From the NCBI GenBank assembly GCA_033060915.1, contig CM065397.1, positions 17,111,501 through 17,175,500 on the forward strand: a stretch of 64,000 bases of DNA. Reading direction: 5' to 3'. The notes under the pieces were generated by a model. The model was not told the DNA's origin. It searched no databases and saw nothing but the letters and a program-made list of their open reading frames with translations. This stretch comes from Euryodendron excelsum (Eukaryota > Streptophyta > Magnoliopsida > Ericales > Pentaphylacaceae). Of this stretch, positions 34,423 through 46,350 are shown piece by piece. How positions within the stretch are numbered: position 1 is the first letter of the stretch; every line of letters starts with the position of its first letter. The position numbers and the translations under genes were made by a program.

Positions 34423-35707
34423 TATCCAAAACTATTTTTTGAATCTGTTTAAAATTGATTCTTTGAATGCTGTTGAAACTGATGTGTTACCTGGCCCCAA
34501 CTTTAGTGAGGAGGATAATCTTGATCTCAACAAGTCTATATCTAACAAGGAAATATGGGATGTTGTGAAAAACATAAAAGCCTTTAAAGCTCCTAAAAGA
34601 GATGGCTTCCAAGCTATCTTTTTTCATAAGTATTAGGATGTTATTGGAAGCTCTGTTTGCCATTTTATTAGACATTGTTTTCAAAATAAGAGTTTTCCTA
34701 ATGATATTAATAAGACCCTCATCACTCTTATTCCTCAAATGGATAACTTTAAAAAGGTAAAACATTTCAAGTATATTAGCCTATACAATGTGACCTATAA
34801 GATCTTGACTAAAGTCCTTGTTGGCAGGCTTAGACCTCTCTTAGATAATATTGTCTATCCTGCCCAGAGTAGTTTCTTACTTGGGAGAAATACCACTAGC
34901 AATATTATCATTTTCCAAAAACTTATCCACACCCTTAAGAACAAGAAGGGCAAGTCTGGTGGCATGGTCCTTAAAATAGATTTGGAAAAAGCCTATGACA
35001 GAGTTTCTTGGGATTTTCTTAGACAAACTCTTGAAATTTTTAACTTAAATCAGAATTCGATTGACATTATAATGCATTGTGTTACTTCTGTTAGTATGTC
35101 TATTCTTTGGAATGGGAAATACCTTTCTGAATTCTTTCCTGGTCGAGGCCTTAAGCAAGGAGACCCCCTCTCTCCTTATTTATTTATGCTATGTATGTAC
35201 AAATTATCTATGATGATTAATTATAGTGTTAGCTCTGGGGATTTGGAAAGTCTAAAGGCCTTTAAAAGTGGCCCTAATCTTTCCCATTTGTTCTTTACTG
35301 ATAATCTTCTTCTATTTGCCAAAGCTGACCCACAGAGTCACAATGCTATTAAGGATGTCTTGAGTGGTTTTTGTGATATTCCTGGACAAAAGATCAACCC
35401 CCAAAAGTCTAAACTGTTTATTTCTCCAAATTTACCTAGGAGGCAAGCTTTGGGCCTTGGTTTTCAAAGTGGCTTTCCCTTGACCCAAGACCTAGGAAAA
35501 TACCTTAGAGTTCCTATTTTGCATAATAGAGTTAATAAAGGTTACTATCATTATATTTTAGAAAAGATCCAAAAAAGACTAACTGGCTGGAAAGCTAGTA
35601 TTTTATCCTTGGCTAGCAGGACTACTCTTGTCCAAGCTGTCACTTCTACAATACCTACATTTCTATGCAAACCTCCATTTTACTTAGAAGCATTCAAAGG
35701 ATATTGA
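34423..35707 (+). pseudogene. LINE reverse transcriptase remnant
   Basis: RVT_1-type RT of a plant L1. A first block (34439-34636) has the linker end and APKRDGFQAIFFHKY before a TAG. The main block from 34739 shows YKILTKVLVGRLRPLL, AQSSFLLGRN, MVLKIDLEKAYDRVSWDF, GLKQGDPLSPYLFMLCM and INPQKSKLF. The catalytic FADD motif reads FTDN at about 35,291-35,305, so the second catalytic aspartate is lost. The thumb region (LGKYLRVPI, LTGWKASILSLASR) is present to 35707. Confidence 0.92.
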
Positions 35708-36830
35708 CAGTCTTAATATAAACTTCCTTTGGGGAGACAGTGACCAAAGGAAAAGGATTCACCTTACTAATTGGAACCATGTTTGTAAGAAAAAAGAGAA
35801 AGGAGTTCTAGGTTTAAGAAAAGCCTATGAGCATAATCTTGCCTTGATATCCAATCTAGGGTGGAAAATGTTGGAGAGAGAGGAAAGCTTATGGATCCAA
35901 GTCCTTAAAGTAAAATATTTGAGGAATCATACTTTATTTGAATGGCCTCCTATAAGGAAAGCTTCCCACATTAGGAGAAGCATCATTAAAACTAGGGATA
36001 TCCTTAAAAAAGGAACCAAATGGTTAATAGGAAATGGTAATTTGGTGTCCCTTTAGACTGATTGGTGGTGTGGTAATAGAGAACTAACTATACCTTTAAC
36101 ATGTAATAATATTGTGTTTTTTTTTAAAAAGTCAGTAGCATTATTAATAAAGACAGAGCGTGGAATATGAGGCTTATTCAGAACATATTTAGCCCCTTAG
36201 ACATAGGGGAAATCCTTAAGATTCAATTGTCCAAGCTTGTTTCATATCCTGACACACCTCGATGGGTTGGAGCTACCAATGGTATGTTTTCTATAAACTC
36301 TGCTTATGATTTGATTTCTTAAAACTTATCTGTCACCTCTAACTAGACTTGGTTATGGAAGCTCAAAGTCCCCAAAAAATTAAAAATCTTTATATGGCTG
36401 GCTTTACATGGAAAAATTCTAACTAATCAAGAGAGAGTCATTAAGGGAATGGACTGTATTGATACTTGCCCCAGATGTAATAGCCATGTTGAAAATATGT
36501 CCCATCTGTTTAGATAGTCTGGGAAAGCTAAAGATATTTGGAGCTCTCTCATGTCTCCACAGTGGTATCAAAAGTCTCTAAATCTAACTATTTCGGAATG
36601 GATTGAGAAACTCCTTAAGAAAAAGAATTTTAAACAGGGTGACATATTTTAGAGAACCCTAGCTGCTGTTTCTTTATGGAAAATTTGGAAATATAGAAAC
36701 AAAACTATTTTTAAAGGAAAGATAGTGGAGACACAAGAGAGCTTGGAATAGATATTTGCATATGCTAAGGAAGTTGATGAAGCTTTCCTAAACTCTGCTA
36801 CTTAGGGAAATATTCAAAAGTGTCTAACTA
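35708..36830 (+). pseudogene. LINE RT C-terminus and zf-RVT remnant
   Basis: The 35844-36056 piece (NLGWKMLEREESLWIQVLKVKYL) is the usual post-RT segment. Around 36,250-36,520 are FSINSAYDLI, WKLKVPKKLKIFIWLALHGKILTNQERV and a Cys/His group (DTCPRCNSHVENMSHLF), the zf-RVT signature. Stops break it at several places. Confidence 0.85.
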
Positions 36831-36849
36831 AATGGTGTGCTCCGGTTGC

Positions 36850-37434
36850 AGTAAGAATAAAGCTAAATACTGATGGAAGTTCTAGAGGCAACCCAGGTCT
36901 AGCAAGGTGTGGAGGCTTGTTCAGACATGAAAGTGGAAGGTGGGTTCTTGGATACATGGGAAAGCTTGAAGACTGCACTAGTGTTGTGGAGGCAACCCAG
37001 GTCTAGCAAGGTGTGGAGGCTTGTTCAGACATGAAAGTGGAAGGTGGGTTCTTGGATACATGGGAAAGCTTGAAGACTGCACTAGTATTGTGGCTAAAGT
37101 TTGGGGTATATATAGAGGCCTTACCATAATGCACAAGAAAGGAATGAATGGCGTATACATTAAGTCAAATTCAAAGGAAGCTATCAATCTCATCCTTCAA
37201 GAGTTTACACAGAACTTTCCCATGAAAGCCCTCATTGAGGATTCCAAGTTCCTGTTGAGAGCTTGTAGAAGCACCATCAAACACATTAAAAGAGAAGGCA
37301 ACCACTGTGTTGACAAACTAGCTAAAATGAGCAATGATCAAAATGAAAATCTTGTTATTCTCGAGGATCCTCCGGAGCAGTTGAGAGCTCTAGTTGTTGA
37401 AGACATGGTGGGAGTTAATCCCACTGTTGTATAG
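36850..37434 (+). pseudogene. LINE RNase H domain, broken by a 104-bp tandem duplication
   Basis: IKLNTDGSSRGNPG at about 36860-36900 is the first catalytic segment of a plant LINE RNase H (RVT_3). An almost exact 104-bp tandem duplication (36887-36990 and 36991-37094) shifts the frame by two. Reading resumes in the ORF at 37021-37434 with VWGIYRGLTIMHKKGMN, IKSNSKEAINLI and the C-terminal IKREGNHCVDKLAKM. The domain would be complete without the duplication. Confidence 0.88.
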
Positions 37435-38478
37435 CTTTTTCTTTTCCTTTTGAAGCAGCAAAAAAACATTAGTTTTAATGAGAATGTTTGATCACTTGAC
37501 TTTCTTAGACGTTTCATATCTAGGTATTAGATGCAAATTCTTGAACTCAAAAGTTAGAATCTCATTTCTTATGACTAAATATACAAAAGTTCGAATCTTA
37601 TTGCCACTCGTCCTCCAAAAATATGAATTTTTCAAGAGTTAAAAAATATAGATAAACCAACTGTGTTAGTTAAGTAGGCCAGAGCTTATTGTAAAGAATT
37701 TATCCTTGTGAAATATCATAGTTTCCGCACAGATGGTTTGCCTTTAAACGGACCAGTGAAGGGATTTGTTGGGATGCGCGCAAGTTAACCCGAACACTCC
37801 TACTCATTAAACCAAAAAATAAAAAATAGATTGGCCACAATATTCGATATTTTATCATTCTCTACAAAGAATTCATAACTAAACCAAACACTTCTAGAAT
37901 TTCTTTAGCATAAGAATTCTATGAAAAAGTTTAACCTTATATAAAATTATATTAAAAATGCATCCAAATTGACACACGATAATATTTTTTAAACAAAAAA
38001 TGCTATCCTTTCAAAAAATTTACACATGAAATTTCATCTAAATGATATGGCACAATTATGATGGCCTTTTGTTTTCAAATGAGAAGCTCTCATCCAACTA
38101 TATTATTTTATATGAAAAGTTTGAATTTTCTTGCCTGTATAAAATTTTATCTTTTTGAAATTCAAAGCCATGAGGTATTTTAAAATTGAAAGTTCAAAGC
38201 TGCATAGCCTGCATTATACAGTATAAAAAATTCTGAATAATTTTTATTTTTTTCTATTTATATAATATTACCTAAATTTTATTAATATTCTCGATAATGA
38301 AATTCAATTTCTTGCTTTAATTTTTGCCACCCATATGGCCCAATAGTTTTGTTAGATGGCCACATCATCCTTTTGTGTGGCATAGAATAGAATGAGATAG
38401 CATACCATAGCCTAGTCCCTAGCCCCTTCTGAGCTCTCTACTTCCACCATTGTTATAGCAGCTAGAGCAAACACAGCA
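37435..38478. other. AT-rich intergenic region and atpG promoter
   Basis: No gene is seen. The last 200 bases before the atpG start contain GGCCCAAT at 38337-38344, resembling the site-II/UP1 (GGCCCA) class of plant promoter elements with an overlapping CCAAT. A TATA-like TATTTATATAATATTA lies at about 38,256. Which one sets transcription cannot be decided from sequence. Confidence 0.5.
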
Positions 38479-39141
38479 ATGGCCAACATGATCATGGCTT
38501 CCTCCAAAACCCTAATCCCAACATCCTGCTTATCCTCATCCATCCCCACAAAACCCAGATTCCAACTCCACCTGCTCAAACTCGCGCCCCCCAAGTTCCC
38601 AACCCCCAAATGCCTCTCCTTCTCTCTCTCTCCAGCTTCCCTCAAATCCATCGCCGGAATTCTCGCTGCGTCTCTAGCCACCGCCCCACCGTCGTTCGCC
38701 GAAGAGTTGGAGAAGGCCTCCCTCTTCGACTTCAACCTCACCCTGCCGATCATCATGGTGGAGTTCCTGATTCTGATGTTCGCGCTCGACAAGATCTACT
38801 ACACCCCCTTGGGGAACTTCATGGACGAGAGGGACGCGGCGATCAAGGAGAAGCTAAGCAGCGTGAAGGACACGTCGGCGGAGGTGAAGCAGCTGGAGGA
38901 CCAGGCGGCGGCAGTGATGAGGGCCGCGCGGGCGGAGATATCGGCGGCGCTGAACAAGATGAAGAAGGAGACGACGCTGGAGGTGGAGCAGAAGATGGCA
39001 GAGGCGAGGAAGAAGGTGGAGGCGGAGCTGCAGGAGGCGCTGGAGAGCTTGGAGAAGCAGAAGGAGGAGACCATTAAATCTCTTGACTCGCAAATTGCTG
39101 CCCTCAGTGATGAAATTGTCAAGAAGGTCCTCCCTATTTAA
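38479..39141 (+). CDS. atpG: Chloroplast ATP synthase subunit b' (CFo subunit II), nuclear-encoded
   Basis: A complete 220-residue protein in one exon. Subunit b' pairs with plastid-encoded b to form the peripheral stalk that holds CF1 on the membrane CFo of the thylakoid ATP synthase. Residues 1-73 form a Ser/Pro-rich bipartite presequence, with a hydrophobic part ([10 protein letters not shown]) ending at a likely cleavage site PSFA|EE, as known for this spontaneously inserting protein. One membrane span covers about 85-107 ([20 protein letters not shown]), followed by [13 protein letters not shown] and a long charged Ala/Glu/Lys coiled coil to the C-terminus. No broken residues are seen. 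An internal Met at residue 4 or 6 is a possible alternative start. This is the only intact host gene in the window. Confidence 0.95.
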   Translation: MANMIMASSKTLIPTSCLSSSIPTKPRFQLHLLKLAPPKFPTPKCLSFSLSPASLKSIAGILAASLATAPPSFAEELEKASLFDFNLTLPIIMVEFLILMFALDKIYYTPLGNFMDERDAAIKEKLSSVKDTSAEVKQLEDQAAAVMRAARAEISAALNKMKKETTLEVEQKMAEARKKVEAELQEALESLEKQKEETIKSLDSQIAALSDEIVKKVLPI

Positions 39142-39334
39142 ACCCCAACCCCTCCCATTAGACCAAAAATTTTATAACTTTAGAAAATGCATGTGATTAT
39201 ATCACTGTGCCTTCAATTTGTAAATTTCTCTCTCCTTCAACTGCATTCTTGTGTTATGTAATCGAGATTGTATGATTTTGAAACACTTGATTTCGGATGC
39301 TAGGCCCTTTTATATGTGTCTATGTCTCTTTTGT
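39142..39334 (+). other. atpG 3' untranslated region
   Basis: AT-rich sequence directly after the stop, with TTGTAAATTT and TTATGTAATC motifs that could help 3'-end formation. The cleavage site cannot be set. Confidence 0.45.
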
Positions 39335-39660
39335 TTATGTATATGTGTATATATATATATCCAATTTCTCCATAGCCTATTCATGGCAGGTATAGAGCAA
39401 AATGAGCGACTTGGCTGGAATGCTCCTTTCTTTGTTCCAAAAAATAAAAATTGAAAATATCTAACTTGTCTGGAAAATTAGCTATAATCCATTTTATTTT
39501 CTTTTCTCGTGGGAAAAACAGTTTCATCAAAACAGAAATGAGTTTGAAGAAGAAAAGAGTACAAAATGTTCTAGGAAATTAAAAATTAATTTATTTAGTA
39601 ATTTATGACTTTCTTGAATTGTATTTGAGTGATTATAAAAAAATAACTTATAAAAGTAAT
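39335..39660. repeat. Tandem-duplicated atpG 3' flank, copy 1
   Basis: From an AT microsatellite (39348-39360) on, the sequence CCAATTTCTCC...GGCTGGAATGCTCCTTTCTTTG...AACTTGTCTGGAAAATTAGC matches 49806-50130 almost base for base. The gypsy element is inserted at the end of this copy. Confidence 0.88.
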
Positions 39661-40251
39661 TGTGGGGGAATAGCCCACGGCCTAACCCAACTGGTGAGGT
39701 CCAATTTACACGAATTAAAGTTGGGTTACTTGGTGGCCCATATCAGAGTCAAGGGATGGTCCGGCCCAAGTCGTCGACCTCCTTCTCGCCCTCGCCCAAA
39801 ATGCGAAAGGCAAGCCCAAACCGCTAGCGGTCTTTGAGTATTAAAAGCAGAGTTGATTCGCATTAAATGCGCAAGCGGCTTTCCACGCGACGTTGATGTG
39901 CACGTCCGGTCAGCCGGAATCCCTAACGACGGTGAGCCAGACCCTGTAAGTGGTCAAACAACGTCAATGATGATACCTACCCATGGCTTGCTGGTAGGCC
40001 AAGACCAAACACACTCCATCGATCATGCTATAAATACCCAATACATCGAGAGTCAGGTATGGACAACTAACTCCAAGCAATCACAACTTTCATTCATTTT
40101 TATCTCGATTAAGCTTGCTAACTTAATCGTCGGAGTGTGATCGGCCCACCGAGGGTCGACCCATTCTAACCTTCTTCTCTTGCAGAGAGTTTGGACTCAT
40201 TTACGTAGGCTTGAGAGTTAGGCCCAGCCTTCCCAAAAAATTTCACTTACA
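39661..40251 (+). repeat. 5' LTR of the gypsy element (591 bp)
   Basis: It runs from TGTGGGGGAATAGCCC to TTTCACTTACA. CTATAAATACCC at about 40029-40040 is a strong TATA box. It differs from the 3' LTR at many sites, mostly transitions, by eye. Confidence 0.95.
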
Positions 40252-40252
40252 A

Positions 40253-40270
40253 TTGGCGCCGTCTGTGGGA
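40253..40270 (+). other. Primer-binding site of the gypsy element
   Basis: TTGGCGCCGTCTGTGGGA begins one base after the LTR end. It is the characteristic primer site of many plant Tat and Athila elements. Confidence 0.82.
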
Positions 40271-40297
40271 AGGCTTAGAAAAACCATAAGCCTGAAT

Positions 40298-41914
40298 GAC
40301 TGAAGAGAAAGAAGAGAGAACCACGATGGGAGAGGTAGCAGAGCCTCCTCCAGCAAAGATCAAACTGGCTCGGCGCACTGCCAATCTACTCCAGTAAATC
40401 GGCAGCGAGGAAGAACACTAAGGTCGGAAATACGGACATCTGCTGAAAGCCACCAGGAAGCACCGAATGAAATGCGGAGGAATATAGACTATATCAGGGA
40501 CAGAAACTTCTGCAGAAACCACCACTGGAATCTAGCCCCATCGCCCTCCAGTGGGTGAGTCCCAAGTGAAGACACACTCTGTGCGATGGAAAGGGAAATT
40601 CGGCAACACGGCAAAGAGATTGCCTACCTCACCTCCCAGTTTTAGGTCATGAGGGAGGCATTCTTTAGAAGAGATGTGCGCAGGAGAGAAAGGTCCCTTA
40701 ACCAAGAGCGGAGTACTGGCAGGAGGAATGATCTAGCATTGCAGTTAAGAGGGAGCTACACCTATAGTACCGAGTGTTGTGACAACAGGTGAACAGATCG
40801 GTGGAGGGATAGGAGCAAAACCCCGCCAAACGACGAGCATGTGGGGGGTGCTCAACAGAAAAAAGACTGTGATAAATGGTATAATGAGAAATAGGAGGAT
40901 AGGAAGCAATAAACTAAGGAACACACGGCTCACGATCTGGTGAAAAAGGCCCTAGACCGAATCACATCCTCGACATTCACGGAGGAGATCGAGTCCCACT
41001 CGATTCCTCAAAAATTCATCCCACCAAAGTTCACTTTGTACGATGAGAAGACTGACCCGATTAACCATGTTCGACATTACAAACAGCTGATGGTAGTTTG
41101 GTGTGGTGACCAAATGTTGATGTGCCGAATCTTTCTCTCAAGTCTGGGAAGTGTGGCCTTGCGATGGTTAGACAAGTTGCCATCTCAATCCGTGTCAAGC
41201 TGGAGGCAACTTGCCGAGTTGTTCACCGCCCGTTTCATAGCAAACAGCTTGCAGCCAAAGGAGGTTAATTTCCTACTGACCCTACGAAAGGAAGAAGGGA
41301 AAGGATTGCGGGCGTACGCACGACACTACTGGGAGGCATATAATGAAATTAACGAGTGCAGCAAACAATTAGGTGTGACTCAGTTCAAAATTGGCTTGCC
41401 TAGAGAGCATCGGTTGCGGTAGTCCTTGATGAAGAAGCCAGTAAATGTCAGCACTGTTGCCGACAAAACAAACAAGAAGGATGCCAAGAAACCCTGATCA
41501 GAAGATACCAACCGGGGAAAAAAGGTGAACAAGGGGGTCTATACAGTCTTTAAGGACCCCATCTATAAAATCTTGCCCCAAATTTGCGACAAGCCATTTT
41601 TCAAGTGGTCATCGAAGCTAGGAGGAGACCCGACACCTCGAGATCAGAAGAGATTTTGTTCCTACCACCAGGAGAAGGGGAACCAAACGAAGCAATATCA
41701 GCATTTGAAAACCCATTTGGAAGATTTGGCCAAAACTGGCCATCTCGACCAATTCATTGACCGAGAAAAGACGAAGAAAGAAGCCGAGCAACCGCGGTTG
41801 GAAAACATGACCCAGAAGGAGGTGGATGTGAGACCGGTCCGAGTAATCAATGTACTACACGGTTCGGCTGAGTCAGGAACCGCCGACCCACATAAATACT
41901 GGGCCGAGATATAG
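40298..41914 (+). pseudogene. Gypsy gag remnant
   Basis: A start-like MTEEKEERTTMGE near 40298 is followed by stops. The best preserved block (40940-41422) is a retrotrans_gag domain, with PPKFTLYDEKTDPINHVRHY, WLDKLPSQSVSSWRQL, FTARF and LRAYARHYWEAYNEI. A later block (41525-41914) holds the nucleocapsid region with CSYHQEKGNQTKQYQHLKTHLEDL. The usual zinc-binding residues are incomplete (Cys to Tyr). Frameshifts and stops separate the blocks. Confidence 0.85.
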
Positions 41915-41938
41915 AAGGTTGTACACTTAAGGGAAGTA

Positions 41939-43330
41939 ATGCAGATACAACCACCGAGCAAGAAAGTCAAGGTCCGCGAATTCCATACGTCAATTACCTT
42001 CACTGATGAAGATCTCGTGGGAGTACAGACTCCACATAATGACGCATTGGTCGTAACATTGAGAATGGCGGATTGTGACGTGAAAATATTGCTCATTGAT
42101 CAAGGAAGTTCGTCCGAAATCATGTACTATAGCCTGTTCAAGAAGCTGGAACTCAAGAAGTCCGACCTCCAACCATCACTCAGCCCCGTGGTTAGATTCA
42201 GCTCAAATCCAGTTTGGCCCATGGGGAAGGTAACGGTTCCAGTAACTACCAGAGGAATCACATTGCAAATAGAATTCCTGGTAGTTAACGTGCCCTCCTC
42301 TTATAATGCCATCATGAGACGAATCTGGTTACATCTCATGAAGGCCATTCCATCGTCCTACCACCAATTGATCCGATTTTCGACCCCTGGCGGAGTAGGG
42401 GAGATAAGAGGAGATCAAATAACTGCCAAACAGTGCTTCCTAAAAGCGTGCACAATCAAGACAAAGGCTGAGAATGTGCAAATGATGGAGTTGCACGAAG
42501 ACACCCAAACCATCGACGATGTGGGACAGACACCTGAGAACAAAGCCGTGGAGGAATTAAAAAAGATATACATTGATCGGCAGGGAGATAAGTATTTCGT
42601 CATCGGCACCTCTTTGTCTAAACAGGAGGAACAATCCTTGATCGAGTTATTGACACGTTTCTTGGAAGTGTTCGCCTGGACGCCTTATGACATGCCTGGG
42701 ATTGACGTCGATGTTGCTTGTCATCGGCTTAATGTTGACCCAAAATGCCGACCTGTGGTCCAAAATGGGAGAAGGGCGGCAACCCAGCATGTAGACGCCG
42801 TTGTAAAAGAAACGGAAAAGCTTTTAGAAGCTGAGGCGATCCGGGAGATCAACTACCCAAGCTGGCTGTCAAACACAGTGGTGGTGAAAAAGAAGGATGG
42901 CAAGTGGAGAGTCTGTGTGGACTTCACTGATCTCAATGAAGCATGCCCCAAGGACCTATTCCGCCTCCCCAAGATCGACCAGCTCATGGATGCAACAACT
43001 AGCATTGGGAGGATGAGTTCCTTGGATACTTACCGAGGGTACCATCAGATTCCCCTCCACCTGGATGACCAAGAGAAAACGGTCTTCATCACTCTAAAGG
43101 GCATCTATTGCTACGAAGTTATGCTCTTTGGTCTAAAGAACGTTGGGGTCACGTACCAGCGGTTGGTGACAAAAATATTCAAAAAGCAGCTCGGCAGTAC
43201 CGTCGAGGTCTATGTCGACGATATGGTGGTGAAAAGCAAACTCAATAACTCTCATCTAGGGGATCTAAAGAAGGTACTCTGCATCCTGAAGGAGTACAAA
43301 ATGAGGCTGAATGCCTCGAAATGTCTTTAG
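41939..43330 (+). pseudogene. Gypsy protease and reverse transcriptase
   Basis: The longest open part of the element, 463 residues. Protease has VKILLIDQGSSSEIMYY, with the aspartate at the expected place. RT shows VVKKKDGKWRVCVDFTDLN, CPKDLFRLPKIDQL, SSLDTYRGYHQIPL, LFGLKNVGVTYQRL and catalytic VYVDDMVVKS at about 43,210. The first catalytic aspartate (LDTY) and YVDD are kept. It ends with a TAG in the thumb (NASKCL), and the frame changes afterwards (43311-43493 carries FLGFLITHRGIEVDP). Catalytic residues look intact but the polyprotein does not. Confidence 0.93.
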
Positions 43331-43479
43331 AGTCAGCTTTGGTAAATTTTTAGGGTTCCTGATTACGCATCGGGGCATTGAAGTAGATCCATGGCAGATC
43401 AGTGCGATCCAGAGCGTTCAGGCCATGAAGAATGCTAAGGAGGTACAAAAGCTAACTGGAATGACCGTAGCACTCAATA

Positions 43480-44531
43480 GGTTTATCAGCTAATCATCAA
43501 ACAGGTGCCGACCATTCTTCCAGCTTCTCAAAAAATGGGAACAGTTCAAATGGACTCCAGAATGTGACTTAGCCCTCAGCGATCTGAAGAAATACTTAAC
43601 ACAACCACCTTTGCTTTCCACTCCACTCCAGCATGAGGAGCTCTTCCTCTACCTTGCAGTCTCGGAGCATGCAATCAGCGCCATCCTACTCAGGCAACAA
43701 GATCGACAGCAATTGCCTATCTACTATGTCAGCAAAACACTCCTCGGAGCAAAAAACAGGTATTTACCCCTCCAAAAATTGGCGCTCGCACTAGTAGTAT
43801 CATCGCGTAAGTTGGTACATTACTTCTGGGCTCACACCATTAATGTCCTCACGAACCACCAACTCAAACCTCTTCTAAGAAGGGCCGACTTCTTTAGACG
43901 GTTGGCGAAATGAGCCGTGGAATTTCGCAAGTTCCCTATCAAGTTCCAACTCAGATCGGCCGTGAAAGGGCATGTTCTTGCCGATTTCGTTACCGAGTTC
44001 TCTGCTGAATTGCCACCAGAGCCCGAACAGGTCCTTGCCTAACCACAGCACAACCTCCCTCTAGATCTTTGGGAAAAAAGTGATGATCATTGGCAACTCT
44101 ACGTCGATGGAGCTTCCAATGACCGGGGGGTAGGATCGAGCATAGTGCTCATTACACCAAACGGTTTAACCATCGAACAAGCCATCTAGTTCGAGTTCGC
44201 TGCCTCCAACAATGAGTCTGAATACAAGGCCTTGCTTGTCGGAATACGCCGAGCCATCGAACTCAGAATTCCTGAGATCGTCATTTATTTGGACTCCCTG
44301 CTTGTTGTCAACCAAATTACGGGAGAATACGCAACAAAGAATGATAGAATGACGCAGTACTTGGCCAAAGCCAAGGAACTGCTCGGCCAATTTGACAAGT
44401 ACAAGCTTCGACAGATCAGCCGAGATAACAACTCTCATGCAGATGCTCTGGCGACATTAGCAACAGCCCTGAAGTTGGGGTCAAAAAGGACTATCAATGT
44501 GGAAACCCTGGCCAGGCCCAGTATCTTTTAG
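43480..44531 (+). pseudogene. Gypsy RNase H plus additional archaeal-type RNase H
   Basis: The first domain (43520-43913) has the gypsy RNase H tether: FKWTPECDLALSDLKKYL, ISAILLRQ, YYVSKTLLGAKNRY and a TNHQLKPLL end. The second domain begins WQLYVDGASNDRGVGSSIVL near 44,090 and continues NNESEYKALLVGI, YLDSLLVVNQI and the NNSHADALATLA end (44232-44531). These are the D-E-D-D residues of the extra (archaeal-like) RNase H typical of Tat elements. A stop separates the two, and a TAG (44188-44190) lies inside the second. Confidence 0.9.
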
Positions 44532-44599
44532 GAGAAAGAGCAAGCCCTGGCTGTAGAATAGTTGGGGCCATCCTGGATGGACCCAATTATCTCCTACCT

Positions 44600-45760
44600 C
44601 GACAAAGACAAACTGCTAGAAGACAAGAACGAAGCTCGGTGAATCAAATACGCAGCTCTCAGATACTGGCTGTCACTAAGTAAGGAGCTTTATAGACGTT
44701 CCTTCATGGGTCCATACTTACACTGCGTCCATCCAGACAAAGTGCATGGCGTCCTGTTCGAAATCCATGAAGGCATATGTGGAAGCTACGTCGGTGGAAG
44801 ATCGGTAGCGCATCGAGCTATCTCACAAGGATATTGGTGGCCCTACATGTAGAAAGATGCAGCCTAGTATGTCCTAAACTGTGACAAGTGTCAAAGGTAC
44901 TCTCCCATCATCCACCAGCCAGCTGAAGATCTAACAACTATTACCAGTCCGTGGACTTTTGCTCAATGGGGACTGGACATAGTCGGACCTTTGCCCCGAG
45001 CTCCTAGCAACAAAAGGTTTCTCATCATGGCAACTGACTACTTCACTAAATGGGTAGAGGCGGAGCCTTTGTCAACCATCAGAGAAGTCGACGCTAAAAG
45101 ATTTGCATGGAAAAGCACAGTGACAAGGTTCAGGGTACCTCGTGCCATTGTTTCGGATAACGGCACCCAGTTCGATAGGAACATGTTCATATCATTTTGT
45201 GAAGGACTTAGGATCAGGAACTTTTACTCAACACCAGCCTATCCTCAATGCAATAGGCAGGTTGAGATTTCAAACAAAACCATGCTTAACAGAATTAAAA
45301 AGCAGCTAGAAAGGGCCAAAGGGAAGTGGACGGAGGAGCTACCTAGTGTTCTGTGGTCCTATAGAACAACCCCAAGGAGGTCCACCGGCCAAACCCCGTT
45401 CTCTCTGGCATACGGGGTGGAAGTAGTCATACCCTTAAAGGTAGGGCTACCAACCATCAGATTGGCAGCCTTCAACGTGAGGCTCAATGACCAGATGCTG
45501 GCAAAGGATCTGGATCTTGCAGAAGAAAAAAGGAAAGCTGCCTTGATCAGACTTACTGAATATCAGCGACAGTTAAGACGCTCCTACAACAAACGGTTCA
45601 TCCGAGAAACTTCGTACAAGGTGACCTAGTTTTACGAAAGGTACTGGGGGCGACTAAGAACGCAGCAAATGGCAAGCTCGACCCCTATAGAGTGACATCC
45701 CAGGTCGGCATCAGCGCATACTGGTTAGAGACTGTTGAAGAGGGAAGACAGTTGCTGTGA
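44600..45760 (+). pseudogene. Gypsy integrase remnant
   Basis: The zinc-binding N-terminus lies at about 44,750-44,900 (HRAISQGYWWP, then CDKCQRYSP), with TAG codons inside. The catalytic core follows: WGLDIVGPLPRAPSNKRFL, IVSDNGTQFD and QVEISNKTMLNRIKK supply the D, D and E residues. The C-terminal part (GKWTEELPSVLWSYRTTPRRSTGQTPFSLAYG) is well kept to 45629, then a stop and frameshift. No chromodomain is seen, as expected for Tat. Confidence 0.92.
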
Positions 45761-45904
45761 CCCTGGAATGCAAACAACTTGAAAAAATTCTACCAGTAGT
45801 GCAGAGTCCCATATGATGTAACGGTTCGGCAAATGTGTAAAGCTTTTATGAAGATCAATGGAAAATGAAATTGTTCAAACAAATCTACTCCGAGCACTCT
45901 GGGA

Positions 45905-46350
45905 ATCCATAAAAACCAAGTGTAAAAGCTTGGTCCTGTCCAAGTTGGACAGGTCGGCCAAAGAAGGCCACAAAAACCAAGTATAAAAGCTTGGTCCTGT
46001 CCAAGTTGGACAAGTCGGCCAAAGAAGGCCACAAAAACCAAGTGTAAAACCTTGGTCATGTCCAAGTTGGACAGGTCGGCCAAAGAAGGCCACAAAAATC
46101 AATTGTAAAACCTTGGTCCTGTTCAAGTTGGACAAGTCGACCAAAAAAGGCTAGAAAAATCAAGTGTAAAAACTTGGTCATGTCCAAGTTGGACAGGTCA
46201 GCCAAAGAAGGCTAGAAAAACCAAGTCTAAAAATTTGGTCCTATCCAAATTGGACAGGTCGGCCCAAGAAGACTAGAAAAACCAAGTGTAAAAATTTGGT
46301 CCTGTCCAAGTTAGACAGATCGGCCAAAGATGGCTACAACGAAATTGGAC
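45905..46350. repeat. 60-bp tandem repeats downstream of gypsy pol, about 7 copies
   Basis: GGTCCTGTCCAAGTTGGACA recurs every 60 bp from 45932, joined by GGTCGGCCAAAGAAGGCCAC and AAACCAAGTGTAAAAGCTT. Each unit has short inverted repeats: TGTCCAAGTTGGACA and GGCCAAAGAAGGCC. Copies decay toward the right. The block separates pol from the antisense ORF. Minus-strand ORFs here are repeat artefacts. Confidence 0.9.

Larger units (their letters stand above)
30584..37450 (+). mobile_element. L1-like LINE, plus strand, nearly full length but decayed
   Basis: ORF1 with DUF4283-like domain and zinc knuckle is followed by ORF2 remnants in the order endonuclease, linker, reverse transcriptase, zf-RVT and RNase H. 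A MITE splits ORF2 at 33887-34412. LTR C lies at its 5' side. The 3' end is placed after the RNase H stop at 37434; a short A-run near 37,462 may be the tail. I found no clear TSD for the LINE. Confidence 0.87.

Noticed and set aside
38610..39077. 155-codon overlapping ORF and minus-strand ORFs over atpG
   Set aside because: They are out-of-frame shadows of the GC-rich coiled-coil codons of atpG.
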